From Letharia columbiana (taxonomy: Eukaryota > Ascomycota > Lecanoromycetes > Lecanorales > Parmeliaceae), in contig NW_023501038.1 in NCBI RefSeq assembly GCF_014066305.1, forward strand, positions 434,001-498,000: 64,000 bases of DNA, given 5' to 3'. The notes under the pieces are model-generated. The model did no database searches. It was not told the DNA's origin and saw only the letters and a program-made list of their open reading frames with translations. This document shows, one piece after another, positions 11,060 through 21,279 of this stretch (position 1 is its first letter; each line of letters opens with the position of its first letter). A program made the position numbers and the translations under genes.

Positions 11060-12389
11060 CATGACAAGTATGACGAGAAAAGCAAAGCTTAGATGGAGCC
11101 TTGATGGTCTACAAAGCTAGCGAGTATATCTGCGTATCGATGGACCAGGGCGCTTCTATAATGCCATCGGTACGCCTACTCCTTGCACCATATCGTGGCA
11201 CATTCAAGTTTGGACAAGGGTATACACCGGCTCTATCACACTACTCAATATATCAATGTACTATAAGGGCATGCCTAGCATAGCGGAGGCTAGGCCATGT
11301 TATTCCGGCTTGGATGAGAGGCAAAAGGGCAACTTCCAGTCACCACAAGTCCATCTGCATATCCGTATTACTACTGAAATTTTGAGGCTTGAAAGTCGAT
11401 TTTGATACACGAGAATAGCAAGTTTGAAAGCTTGAGTTCTGTCCACCCATCTTTGTATATGCTGTTTTCTTCGCAACTCGTTGGTTCATAACCTCAAAAG
11501 CCCTACAACAACAGAGATATCTAATATGCCATCCTCAATCATTGCATTGGAGATTGAACAATACCCCCGGGTGTTCAAATTCGAAGAGCTCAGCGGCCTC
11601 GGTTCCGCTGAATGGCCCTCCACGTTGCTCCACTGCAAGCTCATCTGCGGTGACGACCTCTGCCTGCACATCTCGCTGCAAACCACTTGGCTGAGATTTT
11701 CCCTCAGCTTTTCTCGCTACAGTACTGCCTATGTCTGCTTCCTTGACAACCTGAGAGCCTACAAGCATATCTGCATCATTGACATCCGACTTTTCCTTGT
11801 ACTGCAAATTTATTAACATGGCCAACCCAACACCTTGTGCCCCACTGCAAGAGAACGTACTCGACGGCTTTGATACTTGGTGCGCCTACAAGCGTGTCCG
11901 CATCACGAACCCTCGAGCTTATATCTGCTGCAAACTTGGTGACATCGTCGCCCCTCCATTCCATATCTCGCTGCAAGAGAACTTCTATCGGAGAAGTAGG
12001 CATTACTCTGAATTCGACATGGTCTTGCGTTGACGTTTGTTCGCGCGCGCGTCTTTTGCACCTGAAGCTTTGGGTTTCTCGCTCGGGCGTATTTTGGAGC
12101 TCTTCGAGGTGATGATGGCCGTTTGAGTCACTGTGTCGGGATGGCCTTTCCACTAGGACGCCAATTCCGGACCAAAATGTTGACTCTCTCACAGGCCAAT
12201 TTTAGACATGATGTGAGCAACATCGAGGCTGTGTGGTGCATCTCTGTTGGATATAATCCCGTATCTATGAAGAACCTCGCGAAAGTAATCTTCGTAGAGT
12301 ATAACGATTCTAAGAATGACGCTTTCTGTTCCAGATCCTGAAAGATCTTTGCACAGTGGCGGACCGTGGATGGAGAGGGGCGAGGGTCT
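11060..12389. other. Intergenic region with a degenerate repeat
   Basis: No intact gene seen. The centre holds a degenerate tandem repeat (entered separately). Minus-strand frames across 11535-12192 are open for up to 138 codons but only because the repeats lack stops there; the frame shifts between units. It may be the remains of a repeat-containing gene. Confidence 0.4.
11630..12010. repeat. Three degenerate tandem units of about 128-168 bp
   Basis: Paired CTGCAA motifs recur at 11633/11676, 11802/11845 and 11928/11971, each pair 43 bp apart. Longer shared blocks include GCCTACAAGC followed by a CGCATCA-like block at 11757 and 11884, and ATCTCGCTGCAA at 11670 and 11965. Units have diverged by substitutions and small indels. 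On the minus strand matching peptide pieces recur (LQRD..., DADTLVGA / DADMLVGS), suggesting the units were once coding. Confidence 0.6.
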
Positions 12390-13364
12390 ATGCATAGCGA
12401 TGGATTGACGGGCATGATGACCGTTCAACGGGAAGCAGATGAACAGGTGGCCTCATGGATCAGGGAAATTGCAAGGTGGGAAACGGCTGTCGTCTCGCCC
12501 GATATGCAGTCCAGACTTTGCTGCACACGTTCAGAAAGAAACCTGACTCTCGCATTTTTCCCTGATGGAGATCCACCCAACCTCGTCGTTACGTTCGACA
12601 GACCCGCAGAGACTTCCTACAAATACTTAGACTGGGTAATCCTGTTCAAAATGGTTTCAGATGGCGCGGTTGCTTTAGCACGTCAGGGCCCAATTGAGCA
12701 AGCTTGCGCTGTTTGGACGCCAATGCTGCCGTTTCTGTTTTCTGTTATCCTTCCCAGCTGGATGGATGGCCCCTGTAAACCTCAAGTTGATTTTGAGTCT
12801 GAGAAGAAATTTGACTTAGGTAGTCCATTTCGCACTTTCGCAAGAGGCTAGGCATATGCAGGAGATGAGCAAATTGAGGTTCCAATAAGCGTTGACTTGC
12901 CTTCAGGTGGCTACATGTCTACGATCCTGTGAGGCATCTTCAACCAACTGTCTCGTGCAAAGACTGACAGCGTTCTTTCTCCAGGCCAATACTCTGCCGC
13001 GAAGAAGCTGTCAATAACAGCAGAGCTTCTTCCAACGCATCTGCTTGTGGCGGAAAAGCCTAAGCTCTTGGCAGGGAAGTATCCACCAACCGATGCCGGT
13101 TATTGTACCCTCAGTGAACAGTCTCAATCGGTGGATGTATCCATGCCGGACTGCCAAGGTCTTAGACTTTTCGGCCGCACGGAGTACAGCAGTCACTCGG
13201 GGCAAAGAGCTCAGTCCCAATCATGTGCGACGAGCAGAGGTAGACCACACCAAAATCCTGGTTCGGGGTGCATTGAGCCCACGCATCATGCATGCGGCAT
13301 GACAGATTCGAAACATCCTGAAAAGGAGAGCCCGCACTGCCACATCCTCCACCTACGCAATTGA
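12390..13364 (+). CDS. Hypothetical protein, function unknown
   Basis: Predicted exons 12390-12819, 12862-12906 and 12985-13364 give 284 aa. An in-frame TAG at 12849 would end the first frame, but it lies inside a 42-nt GT-AG segment. Removing that segment restores a continuous frame (..KKFDLGDEQIEVPISVDL..), and a second intron of 78 nt joins to GQYSAAKKLSITAELLPTHL. The protein has a mixed hydrophobic middle (ACAVWTPMLPFLFSVILP, about residues 112-130) but no family I recognise. The last ~60 residues are Ser/His-rich and look less like folded protein, so a further 3' intron is possible. The start is the first ATG of a long frame; an upstream exon cannot be excluded. Confidence 0.5.
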
Positions 13365-13827
13365 GCGGCAAGATCTCACAGTGTTCAGCAAATGCACGGC
13401 TTTAGGTGCTCCAACATGCTGCTCGCCGCCGAAGCAAGACCTCAAAGTTATACATGTATGTATTGTCATCCTTGTGCACCTTCCACTGTTCCAGTATACC
13501 GTACTTTAGTATGGGTTGGTGGCGAGGAGAGTCAGCGAAATCGCTTAGGTATTGACTTTTCTTCATGGGGGTGCAGGCCCGATTGAGGAATGATCTTCCT
13601 CGTGCAATCGCAGCTATGCCGCTTCAAGAACGCCCATTCCTCCCATTTCATCTGTGCCAAGCCCCAAACCAAAAAGGTTTTGGCGCGTTGTTGTTGATTG
13701 GCTCTACCGTGTCAGATCTGAAGCTTCCCATTCTATGTATCACCAGCATCGTTGGCGCAAAGATTGCACCATGACTGCATCATCCATCCTTGCTGCCCTC
13801 CAACCTCCGAAGCCTCCCAAATCCATA

Positions 13828-13874
<47 letters not shown>

Positions 13875-14068
13875 CATCATCTCCTCCCCATATCCCCGTC
13901 GCTGTGCAGTGGTACTAACACCCCACTCCCTTCACTCGATATATCCGCTGGCCACGTCTTTAATGGCTTCTTTGTTCCCTGCTGCCTATAAATCCGACCT
14001 ACTGCTACATCAACCGCTCTACTCCCACATTACCTTTCGGTCGAATCCTTGCGTATTCGCGTACAGCC
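13365..14068. other. Upstream region of the phosphodiesterase gene
   Basis: No gene recognised. It contains the (ATT)n microsatellite listed separately and must contain the promoter and 5' untranslated region of the gene starting at 14069. Confidence 0.45.
13826..13874. repeat. (ATT)16 trinucleotide microsatellite
   Basis: An uninterrupted ATT/TTA run of about 16 units followed by CATCATC. It lies about 200 bp before the start codon of the glycerophosphodiester phosphodiesterase gene, in its presumed promoter or 5' leader. Confidence 0.95.
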
Positions 14069-15306
14069 ATGATGGCGGCAGCCAAACCTATAATACAGAA
14101 AATCTCACCTATCCCAGTCCCACCATTCCTACTCGACGACAAAATTTACGACACCCTCGCAGAAGCTCCTTCCTTAGATATGAACGTCGCGCGGCCTCAA
14201 CGTCCGTGTTAATTTCCGGTTCTACAATCTGAGTGCTGACTGACATCATTCAGCATCCTGGACATTCGCAAGAAAACATCCTAGTGGTCGCAAAATGCCC
14301 CAGGCAATCGCCCACCGAGGGTACAAAGCCAAACATCCAGAGAACACCATGGGCGCTTTTCGAGGTGCGATTAAAGCCAAGGCCCACGCGATGGAGACGG
14401 ATATACACTTGACCAAGGACGACGTTGTAGTGTTATCTCATGTGGGTATTGGACATGGTAACGACCACTAAATGATTGACTAATAGACTCGTGCAGGACG
14501 CAACCCTCAAGCGATGTTTTGGCAAAGACGAAAAGATCATAGACTGCTCCTGGGACTACATAAGCCAACAGCGAACGCTCGCAGCACCTCACGAACCGAT
14601 GCCTAGATTCAAAGATCTACTCGAATTTCTGGCTTCTCCCGGATCGGAGAATGTCTGGCTTCTGTTAGACATAAAGGTATAGTACGATCTATACCCACCC
14701 TTACTGCTTCTAAAAATTGACTAGCTCGACAACGACGCCGAGAACGTCATGCGCCTCATCGCGGAAACCGTTCAATCCGTCCCCCCACATCCCCTCAAAC
14801 CCTGGAATCAGCGCCTGGTCCTCGGCTGCTGGGCCGTCAAGTTCCTTCCTCTCTGCGCGGAACACCTGCCCACCTTTCCCATAACGCATATCGGTTTCTC
14901 CATACCGTACGCGCGCAAATTTCTCTCAGTCCCGAACGTTTCCTTCAACATGCTACAAAAGACCCTCATGTTGCCATTCTTTGGAGCACGCTTCATTCGC
15001 GATGTGAAAGCGAAAGGGAGGCCGTTGTACTTCTGGACGGTCAACGAGGAGGACATGATGAGGTGGAGTATCAACAAGGAAGTTGACGGTGTGATTACGG
15101 ATGACCCAAAGCGGTTCTTGGAGGTCTGTGACGAGTGGGAGCAAGGGAAGAGGAAAATCAACATCTCGTGGAGCCAGTGGATGATGGCCGCCTGGATCAA
15201 TTTTATGGTGCTTGTTTTTGGGACGATATTTTGGTGGAAGTATAGTAGTAGTACGGGCAAGGGAAAACCCACGCAGAGTAAGGCGGTGGAGGAGGGAGCA
15301 CGATGA
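14069..15306 (+). CDS. Glycerophosphodiester phosphodiesterase family protein, C-terminal membrane anchor
   Basis: Exons 14069-14201, 14254-14441, 14497-14676 and 14725-15306 give 360 aa. The GDPD domain (PI-PLC-like TIM barrel) hydrolyses glycerophosphodiesters or phosphatidylglycerol-type lipids. Catalytic and metal-binding residues are visible: HRG at His65, the ExD pair Glu92/Asp94 in AMETDIHL, and His107 in LSHDATL, rebuilt across the third splice junction. PENT and the late [10 protein letters not shown] and DGVITDDP motifs are also typical. A hydrophobic helix ([19 protein letters not shown]) near the C-terminus suggests a tail anchor, as in yeast Pgc1-like proteins. The first exon was found by frame continuity: its donor is GTCCGT and it adds 58 residues before MPQAIAHRG. 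Translation could instead start at that internal Met (14295). Confidence 0.87.
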
Positions 15307-15431
15307 CGATGACGATCATTCTTGCTTTGCATGGCGACTTGGAGCTTTGGCATTGGGATCCATGACTGCAACGACGGCTTGGGGGTGTACATAAGAATTA
15401 AAAAAGGGACGGCAATTTAGTTAGCTCTTAG

Positions 15432-15853
15432 TCACATGGATCCGGCTTCCAGCTCGTGCTCTCCTATTGCTTTGATGGCCGGCTTTGGAAAGGCCGATGC
15501 TTCTCGGAACCTCTTGCCTGAATGCCCAGCTTCCATCAACAGCGCTTCCAGATGGAAGGGGATGAAATCGGAAGATTGGACGATTGAGCGGAGACCTGTG
15601 ACGTCGACAGTGCATGAATCTGGTCCGTTATGGTTTATGAATATATATCGGGACATTGATGGAAGAGCACTTTTCGGACGAGTTCGTTGATGACGGAATC
15701 GGAGTCAGGAAGCCAGAGCTCGTTTGTGAGACACGACATTAAGTCCGGAGCGGATGGTGCTTGGATAAAGGACAAGGCAAGGGTTTTGCTTGGGCGCTCG
15801 GATAGTAGAATAGAAGTATGGACCATATCAGGGAGATCAGTTCCAAACAACAC
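15432..15853 (-). pseudogene. Possible disrupted coding segment of unknown identity
   Basis: Two minus-strand frames abut near 15640. The upstream one (15853-15635) ends ..SDSVINELVRKVLFHQCPD, and the downstream one (15656-15432) reads RYIFINHNGPDSCTVDVTGL.. to ..EHELEAGSM. Both have coding-like composition, and together they look like one protein split by a one-base shift. I do not recognise the family. It could equally be two chance frames, or a gene with an intron I failed to see. It lies between the convergent 3' ends of the phosphodiesterase and AN1 genes. Confidence 0.3.
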
Positions 15854-16032
15854 ATTGCACTTAATCAGAACCAGACATTCGCAAACCGAGAAACAAAATT
15901 TTACCGTCCAAGCAGATCATGAGCGTACGTCGCAATCAGCATCACAACGAATAGCTAACGCAGTCTGTGAAGAATATCTGTATTATGTTTCTCTATTTCT
16001 CCTAGCCCCCCATTTCCCACACACACCACATC

Positions 16033-16275
16033 TTAGATACCCTTCACAGCCACCGTCCTTTGGGTATTTAAAGTATCCGCGTTCCGCTCATGACTCTCCT
16101 TCTTGCAGTCTTCCAGCCCACTGCACTTGTGATCCTCCAACATCCTATGCTTGCCGCAGAAATGCCCTTGGCAGAACGAGCAATCACCCACTATCCTCTG
16201 CGCTCCGTCTTTGCAATCTTTGAACGTGCATTTTATCTTCTTCGCTGGCATGCCGCCGCGGATGGGCAGGGCCAT
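16033..16275 (-). CDS. AN1-type zinc-finger protein
   Basis: The core protein begins MPAKKIKC at 16251 or MALPIRGG at 16275, giving 72-80 aa. The frame is open upstream to an ATG at 16407 (124 aa). Conserved Cys/His residues are those of an AN1 finger: CTFKDC, CSFCQGHFCGKHR and H..C in MLEDHKC. AN1 proteins of this small fungal type are linked to the proteasome and stress response. The upstream part of the frame (PTTDIRLVHAGKH...) is low in conserved features and probably untranslated leader. The conserved start is most likely at 16251. Confidence 0.82.
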   Translation of the reverse strand: MALPIRGGMPAKKIKCTFKDCKDGAQRIVGDCSFCQGHFCGKHRMLEDHKCSGLEDCKKESHERNADTLNTQRTVAVKGI

Positions 16276-16407
16276 GTGGAGAGTCGAGGATGGGGGTAGG
16301 AGGTCAGAGATTGGAGTTGTGGATGTGCCGGATGAGGCATCGGCGGAGGTTAGATGCTTGCCGGCGTGGACGAGGCGGATGTCTGTTGTTGGGGCGGATG
16401 TTCGCAA

Positions 16408-17725
16408 CGAGAGTAGCTGGCGAAGGGTTGATATCGTGGTGTCTGAAGGGACGGTCAGAGGGATGGCTATGTCGTACGTCAGCTCTGTTGTACTCTGCTA
16501 TGAAGATTTGGGTCCCGTACTGTCTCCAGATAGCAGCTTGACAAAGATCTGGAAGTTGTCTGAGGATGGAGATGAAGGTGTTGATGTTGAAGAGGCGTTG
16601 GATGATGAGCGTGAGGTGCGCATGTTGGGAGACTCAGTCAAGGACGACTATGGATAGATAGGTATGTGGTACAAGATAACTGTATGGATGACGGTATGAG
16701 GGCAAGCAAGGTAAGTTAAGCAAGCAAGGTCTCGTAGGTGATGATGTGAGATAGATAGATAGATGGATGGATGAAGATGGTGACGATGATGATGATGATG
16801 ATGATGATGATAAGAAGTTAGGTAGAGGGAGTGTTGAGGGTTGTGGGGAAGTGTCGTCAGAGATAAGTAGAAAGTGTTAAGACGGATAGTAGCAAGTTGA
16901 ATAAGCCCAAGGAAGTCACGAGGTTCATGACAGGTACGACGCGTTCAAGCCCAAAGGCGGATGCATGCGCCACTGCTGCATCGGTCTGTTAAGGGCCGAT
17001 GAGCTAAGATAGATCTTGCCTAGAAGCCCCTGGAACACTACCCCAGGCTCTAGGCCTCTTGGCATAGATTGGGGGCCAAACTCCTGAGTCAGAAGATTGA
17101 TTGGTGCAGCACTGCGGTGTTAAGAACACACACTGATTTTCCACTTCATCAGATATGAACAATGGGCTCTGAATCTCATGGCAAGATCCGGTCTGCTAAA
17201 CAACGTGTCACGAAGTTTGTAGTCTACTCAGAACGTCTATACTGTCCTCTTTGTCTTCGTTCATCCTTTCTGTGTCTGTGTCAACGAACCACAACCGTCC
17301 GTAATTGATGCACCTGGATTCTCATTTTGGAATCAGCATCGCCTTTTTAAGGCGGGCATCGAGCCATGAAATGTGTCTACAAGAAGACACAATCCCAGAC
17401 ATGATGCAGGTTTCAACATTTGAAGTAGAAAGTCTGGTCTTCAACATAACGTACAGCTCTTTCCAGCTCGGATATCTCGGAGTGCTCTATATGTGATACA
17501 CTGAGTGACCGGATCTCTCTGTCAGCCTACTTTCTGATCGAGATTTCAACAATGATTGAAGAGAGAACCCAGGCCTAGCGCTACCGCGTGGGTCTGGAAT
17601 GGCGTGTTACTGTCCTACTCGTCAACAGGCCAGTTGCTAGTATATTGAGCTTCACCGAGCAAGCAACATAGACACACAGCACCATAATTACTATGTGTAA
17701 TGATATAGGGTGGTTAATTTGACAG
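16408..17725. other. Intergenic region upstream of AN1 gene and orphan exons
   Basis: Contains simple repeats at 16749-16812 (listed separately) and AAGCAAGG duplications near 16708-16728. A 46-codon frame from ATG 17162 and a 63-codon frame ending at 17496 are open but have no recognisable motif; either might hold missing 5' exons of the gene at 17726-18128. Confidence 0.4.
16749..16812. repeat. GATA / GATG / ATG simple-sequence repeat
   Basis: Consecutive runs of GATA, GGAT and then about nine GAT units. It lies in the presumed promoter side of the AN1 zinc-finger gene. Confidence 0.9.
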
Positions 17726-18128
17726 CATCGAGCTCTTCGAATGGCATGACGAGGACTGGGCTGATGTCAACAATGCTCCTGGCTTGAATATTACGTCCAG
17801 CCGCAATCCGTCGGCCTATATTCGGCATCAGATGAATGGAGCCGACATGAAAATTTTACTCATGCAAACCTTTCGGGGTATTGAAGACCATCACCAAGCC
17901 TGGCGCTCGTCTCACAAAGACCATCATCGTAGGTAAGCCTTTCGGCATGCATCGTCTTCTCGTTTTTCAAATGCAAATACATGCTCGCCCAAAGGAAAGG
18001 CTCCAACTAAGACACGATTTTGGCTCAACCGCAGCCAAAATGGAAGCGATGGAAGCGGTATGAGTGACGTCATGCTCCAAGTTATTTCCATCGCTCGCCG
18101 AGTTGTGGTCATGGCTGTACGTCTCTAA
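17726..18128 (+). CDS. 3' exons of an unrecognised gene (5' end not found)
   Basis: Two exons with strong coding character but no start codon in the first. Exon 17726-17932 reads IELFEWHDEDWADVNN.. to ..EDHHQAWRSSHKDHHR. It is bounded by an acceptor TTGACAG and a donor GTAAGC. Exon 18035-18128 continues in the same frame through SQNGSDGSGMSDVMLQVISI and ends at a TAA. The intron has a CTAAG branch-like site and a CAACCGCAG acceptor. The histidine-rich EDHHQAW..HKDHHR segment is striking but I do not recognise a family. The missing 5' exon(s) should lie between about 17150 and 17720; no upstream frame is clearly better than the others. It could be a truncated gene. Confidence 0.5.
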
Positions 18129-18209
18129 AGTTCTCTCGTCATTAGCGATACTTCGTAATCGGATCGGTAGTCGAAGCAGAGGAGCGTGGTTGGCTTCATA
18201 GCGACAATA

Positions 18210-19322
18210 TCACAACGAAGGGAAGCCTAAACCATGCATCTCAGAGAGTCTCCTTTCGCCTTCGTCGACAACCCTTCTCCACTCTTGGTGTCTTTTCTTA
18301 AGGAATTCGTTCTTGTTAGAAGCCGATCCATTCGAGAGATGATCTACTAATACTATCGCATCTGTGATGGTCTTATTTGCACCTTCCCCACCCAAGATTG
18401 GCATTGGGTGGGCTGCGTCCCCAATCAGCCAAACACCTCGGACTGCAAGATCCTGAATCTCTTTGAGTGGGACCGTGCTGCTTCGCATCAACCAATGCAA
18501 GACTCTGTCTTGGCGAACCTTCTCGCTGTCAAAAATGTCTGCAAATCCCTGCCCTAGCTCCTTCTGCTTGAACAGTGACAGTTCAGCGTAAAATTCCTCT
18601 GGAATGTTTTCCGCTCCAATTGTTGGTCTGTACGGTTCATAAAGTTGATCGTTGGCCCGTGCCGGGCGCGAATATGTGTAGCCCAAACAGACATCTGTTG
18701 CAGTGTATTCGTTCACATACACCCGGAACAGCACATTACCACGTAGAGCATGGATTATCGTCTGGCCCGACATGTGTTTTTGGAGTCCATGCTTGTAATC
18801 TTGCAGGGTAATGCTGCGTCTGCCATTGAAAACAACGTAGGGGAGAACATTGAGACAAGAACTTGGGATGAATGACTTGCGAAGCTGCGAGTGAACTCCA
18901 TCAGCGCCAATAATGGTGTCACTTGCAAACGTGGGCCCATTCTCTACATGCAATGAAATTTCTTGCGGGGTCATTTTCACACTCTTGAGACACTGCTCCC
19001 ATCTGATGTCCAACCCCTCACGGAGAATAGCTTCCAATCTTCCGCGATGGCAGCGGATGGTCGTCGTGGTAGTCGCTGAATTCATCTGGACCTCAGGCAC
19101 ACCAATCGAGCACTTTTCCAAAAAGCTTGCTTCATTCATCTGAAGTATTCGCAGTAAAGGCTGGTAAACAGATTGCTGGAGTGTTACACCGTAGTTGAAA
19201 CGTGATGAAGAAGAAGCTTTCTCTAGAATGGTGGCGGGGATGTTCTTTGCTTTCAGACACTGGCCCAAGATCAGACCACCAAGACCAGCGCCCACGACTG
19301 TAGTGATTCGTGGTAAAGACAT
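18210..19322 (-). CDS. FAD-dependent monooxygenase (class A, salicylate hydroxylase-like)
   Basis: Single exon, 370 aa from ATG 19322 (an in-frame ATG at 19412 would add 30 Ser/Arg-rich residues). Class A flavin monooxygenases use NAD(P)H and O2 to hydroxylate or epoxidise small molecules. The three family landmarks are present: the N-terminal FAD-binding GxGxxG (VVGAGLGGLILGQ, residues 9-21), the middle DG motif (IIGADGVHSQLR), and the C-terminal GD motif (GVWLIGDAAHPMPILGGEGAN). The length is slightly short for the family (often 400-450 aa), ending soon after the GD region. Substrate cannot be predicted. It is divergent from GPI11 with a 310-bp shared intergenic region; this is probably not functional coupling. 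Confidence 0.85.
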   Translation of the reverse strand: MSLPRITTVVGAGLGGLILGQCLKAKNIPATILEKASSSSRFNYGVTLQQSVYQPLLRILQMNEASFLEKCSIGVPEVQMNSATTTTTIRCHRGRLEAILREGLDIRWEQCLKSVKMTPQEISLHVENGPTFASDTIIGADGVHSQLRKSFIPSSCLNVLPYVVFNGRRSITLQDYKHGLQKHMSGQTIIHALRGNVLFRVYVNEYTATDVCLGYTYSRPARANDQLYEPYRPTIGAENIPEEFYAELSLFKQKELGQGFADIFDSEKVRQDRVLHWLMRSSTVPLKEIQDLAVRGVWLIGDAAHPMPILGGEGANKTITDAIVLVDHLSNGSASNKNEFLKKRHQEWRRVVDEGERRLSEMHGLGFPSL

Positions 19323-19632
19323 GGCAAGGGATCTAGATAGTGACGAAGATGAAACGAGGCCAGCGTGGTCGAGAGAAGAAGAGAGGAGACACGCACAACG
19401 AGTTCGCAGCAATCACTTAGCTTTTACTCCCCCGTCTCTGCTTGCAGTGTTCAAACCAACATATTGACTGGTTGGAGAAACCAAACGTGTGTACCGAAGC
19501 AGGAGGGCGAGGGTAAGGTAGGGCAAGAGTTGTAACCATCCCGCTAGCGAGCCCAATTCGGCCTAGTTCCCCTGAACTGTCTTTTGAAAATCAATCGAGT
19601 TCTTGCGAAACAACAACGATGCTTCCTTCAAG
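19323..19632. promoter_or_regulatory. Bidirectional intergenic region, monooxygenase / GPI11
   Basis: 310 bp separate the divergent start codons at 19322 (minus) and 19633 (plus), so both promoters must lie here. No specific factor site is claimed. Confidence 0.55.
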
Positions 19633-20530
19633 ATGACAGAAACAACTGAGGCAAAGCCTCGAAAGCTCATCCCCATCTCCCAGCCCATCTCCGTCCTTCC
19701 CAGCGACATCGCCCGCCTCTACACCCACCTCCACCCCATCATTATTCTCACTGTTTACTACTTCTGCTTTCCCTATCTGGTCGCCGACCCAGTGTCGGTC
19801 CTCTTCAAGGCTCTCGCTCCTCTTGCCCACCTTCAGATTACATACTGCGTGGTCTGCCTCCCTCAGTCCTCCGGCGGCTCGACGCCTTCCCCTACGTCTT
19901 CAAAGGGCCCTACAACTCGGAAGCGTGTCCAATTCGCCCAATCCGCCAAATCAAAGCCTACGTCTGTTGGGTCCAGGATCACTGTATGCTGCAATCCGGA
20001 TTCCCCCTCCTTCGTCGCGTTGCTGCCTGTAGCTGAAAGTGCTAACTGTCTGCTACCCGCCCAACACAGCCTGCGATTATCTCCCTCCTCCTCTGCCTCT
20101 CGCTTTCGGCTCCGCTGCTGACCGTTATACTCATACTCTTCGGCGCCCCTCTGACTACCCATTTCTGGCACAATCTACTGTGCGCAACGCATATATCGCT
20201 GCTGGGTGTCCTGCCCCTGTTCTACGTGCACGGCGTCAACGCGCGCATGTGGAGGGAAATATCCGGAGCCTGTCTACCATTTGACGAAGTATGGGGAGGT
20301 CTGGTAGGGGCAGTAGTGGGAGCTTGGCTCGGTGCAGTCCGTTGGAAGACTTCCCTTGTGGATAGGGTCAATGAAGACTAATCGTCATACAGGTACCTAT
20401 ACCACTGGACTGGGATCGAGAGTGGCAGAAGTGGCCGGTGACCATCGTCACGGGGACGTACCTTGGATGGTTTGTATTCAGATTTGCGGGTGAGTATTTC
20501 TTGCGGGGGAAGAGGATTGAGTTCGACTGA
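19633..20530 (+). CDS. GPI11: GPI ethanolamine-phosphate transferase subunit, PIG-F/GPI11 family
   Basis: Exons 19633-19983, 20070-20336 and 20393-20530 give 251 aa. PIG-F/Gpi11 is a polytopic ER membrane protein that binds and stabilises the GPI ethanolamine-phosphate transferases Gpi13 and Gpi7, needed for bridging phosphoethanolamine on GPI anchors. Hydrophobic segments occur at about residues 30-60, 118-150, 155-170 and 185-205. The family hallmark [20 protein letters not shown] is intact and rebuilt across the second intron. The C-terminus [12 protein letters not shown] is also usual. A Ser/Thr-rich loop (about 80-115) before the first intron is variable in the family. The second donor (GTCCGT) is atypical but gives exact phase. 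Confidence 0.9.
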
Positions 20531-21279
20531 TAGAAGGTTCTATTACACTATCTTATTATTGGCATTGAATCTCCGTCAGAAGGACCGCGGGACGGTTGCT
20601 GTTTCTGCACACTCAAGTCCCCTATCATTCTGATCCCATTCCGCTTCCCTCGCTATCTACATGATTACATATCAAAACTTCGGCTACCGGACTTGTCTGC
20701 GAGATTGCTTCGTGAAGGGACCTAGCGGCTAATCCCACTAATCGCACGACCCCTTACTCGGAGCATTTATCTTACCTTCCATATTCTATGCAAAATCGCG
20801 ACGAGGCTCACACTGCGTAGTGGTGGCTGAGTTGGATCAGACGTCACCTGTCATACGCACTCGCATTTGATCTTATCTTTCTGGTGTATGGCTGATTTCG
20901 TCCTTACTAATTGCACTCTTTGTCACTTCTTTGGACGCTTATGATTGGATCCTCATGCGCAAGGTGCCTCCCATTTGGTGCGGTCCATGCCCTGAGTATG
21001 TATCGCAACCCACTCTCAACATTTCCAAGCCACACCCAAGCGAGCAAAACCCCAATAGCATACATGGGATCAACCTAGCCTCACGTCAGTTGTGGTTGAT
21101 TTATATACTGTACATCATTTGCAGCCGTCCATCTTGTGGCGACAAATACACAAATCAGATTGTTAATTATGCAAGGCCACCATAACCGGAGTCGAGCATT
21201 TGCGATGGATCGCCGACCTGATCCCAGCAGTCGCAAATAGATACCCTTAGCGCTCGGCGCAGTGACATGACCATACAGT
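20531..21279. other. Intergenic region, nothing recognised
   Basis: No coding frame with recognisable features on either strand; an 84-codon plus-strand frame at 20931-21185 has no motif and is likely chance. The first part is presumably the 3' untranslated region of GPI11. Confidence 0.45.

Noticed and set aside
12849..12851. In-frame stop suggesting the gene at 12390 is a pseudogene
   Set aside because: A GT-AG segment in correct phase removes it and the protein continues sensibly.
1246..19322. Terpene synthase and flavin monooxygenase as one biosynthetic cluster
   Set aside because: They are over 15 kb apart with housekeeping genes (RhoGAP, TIM9, phosphodiesterase, AN1) between them.
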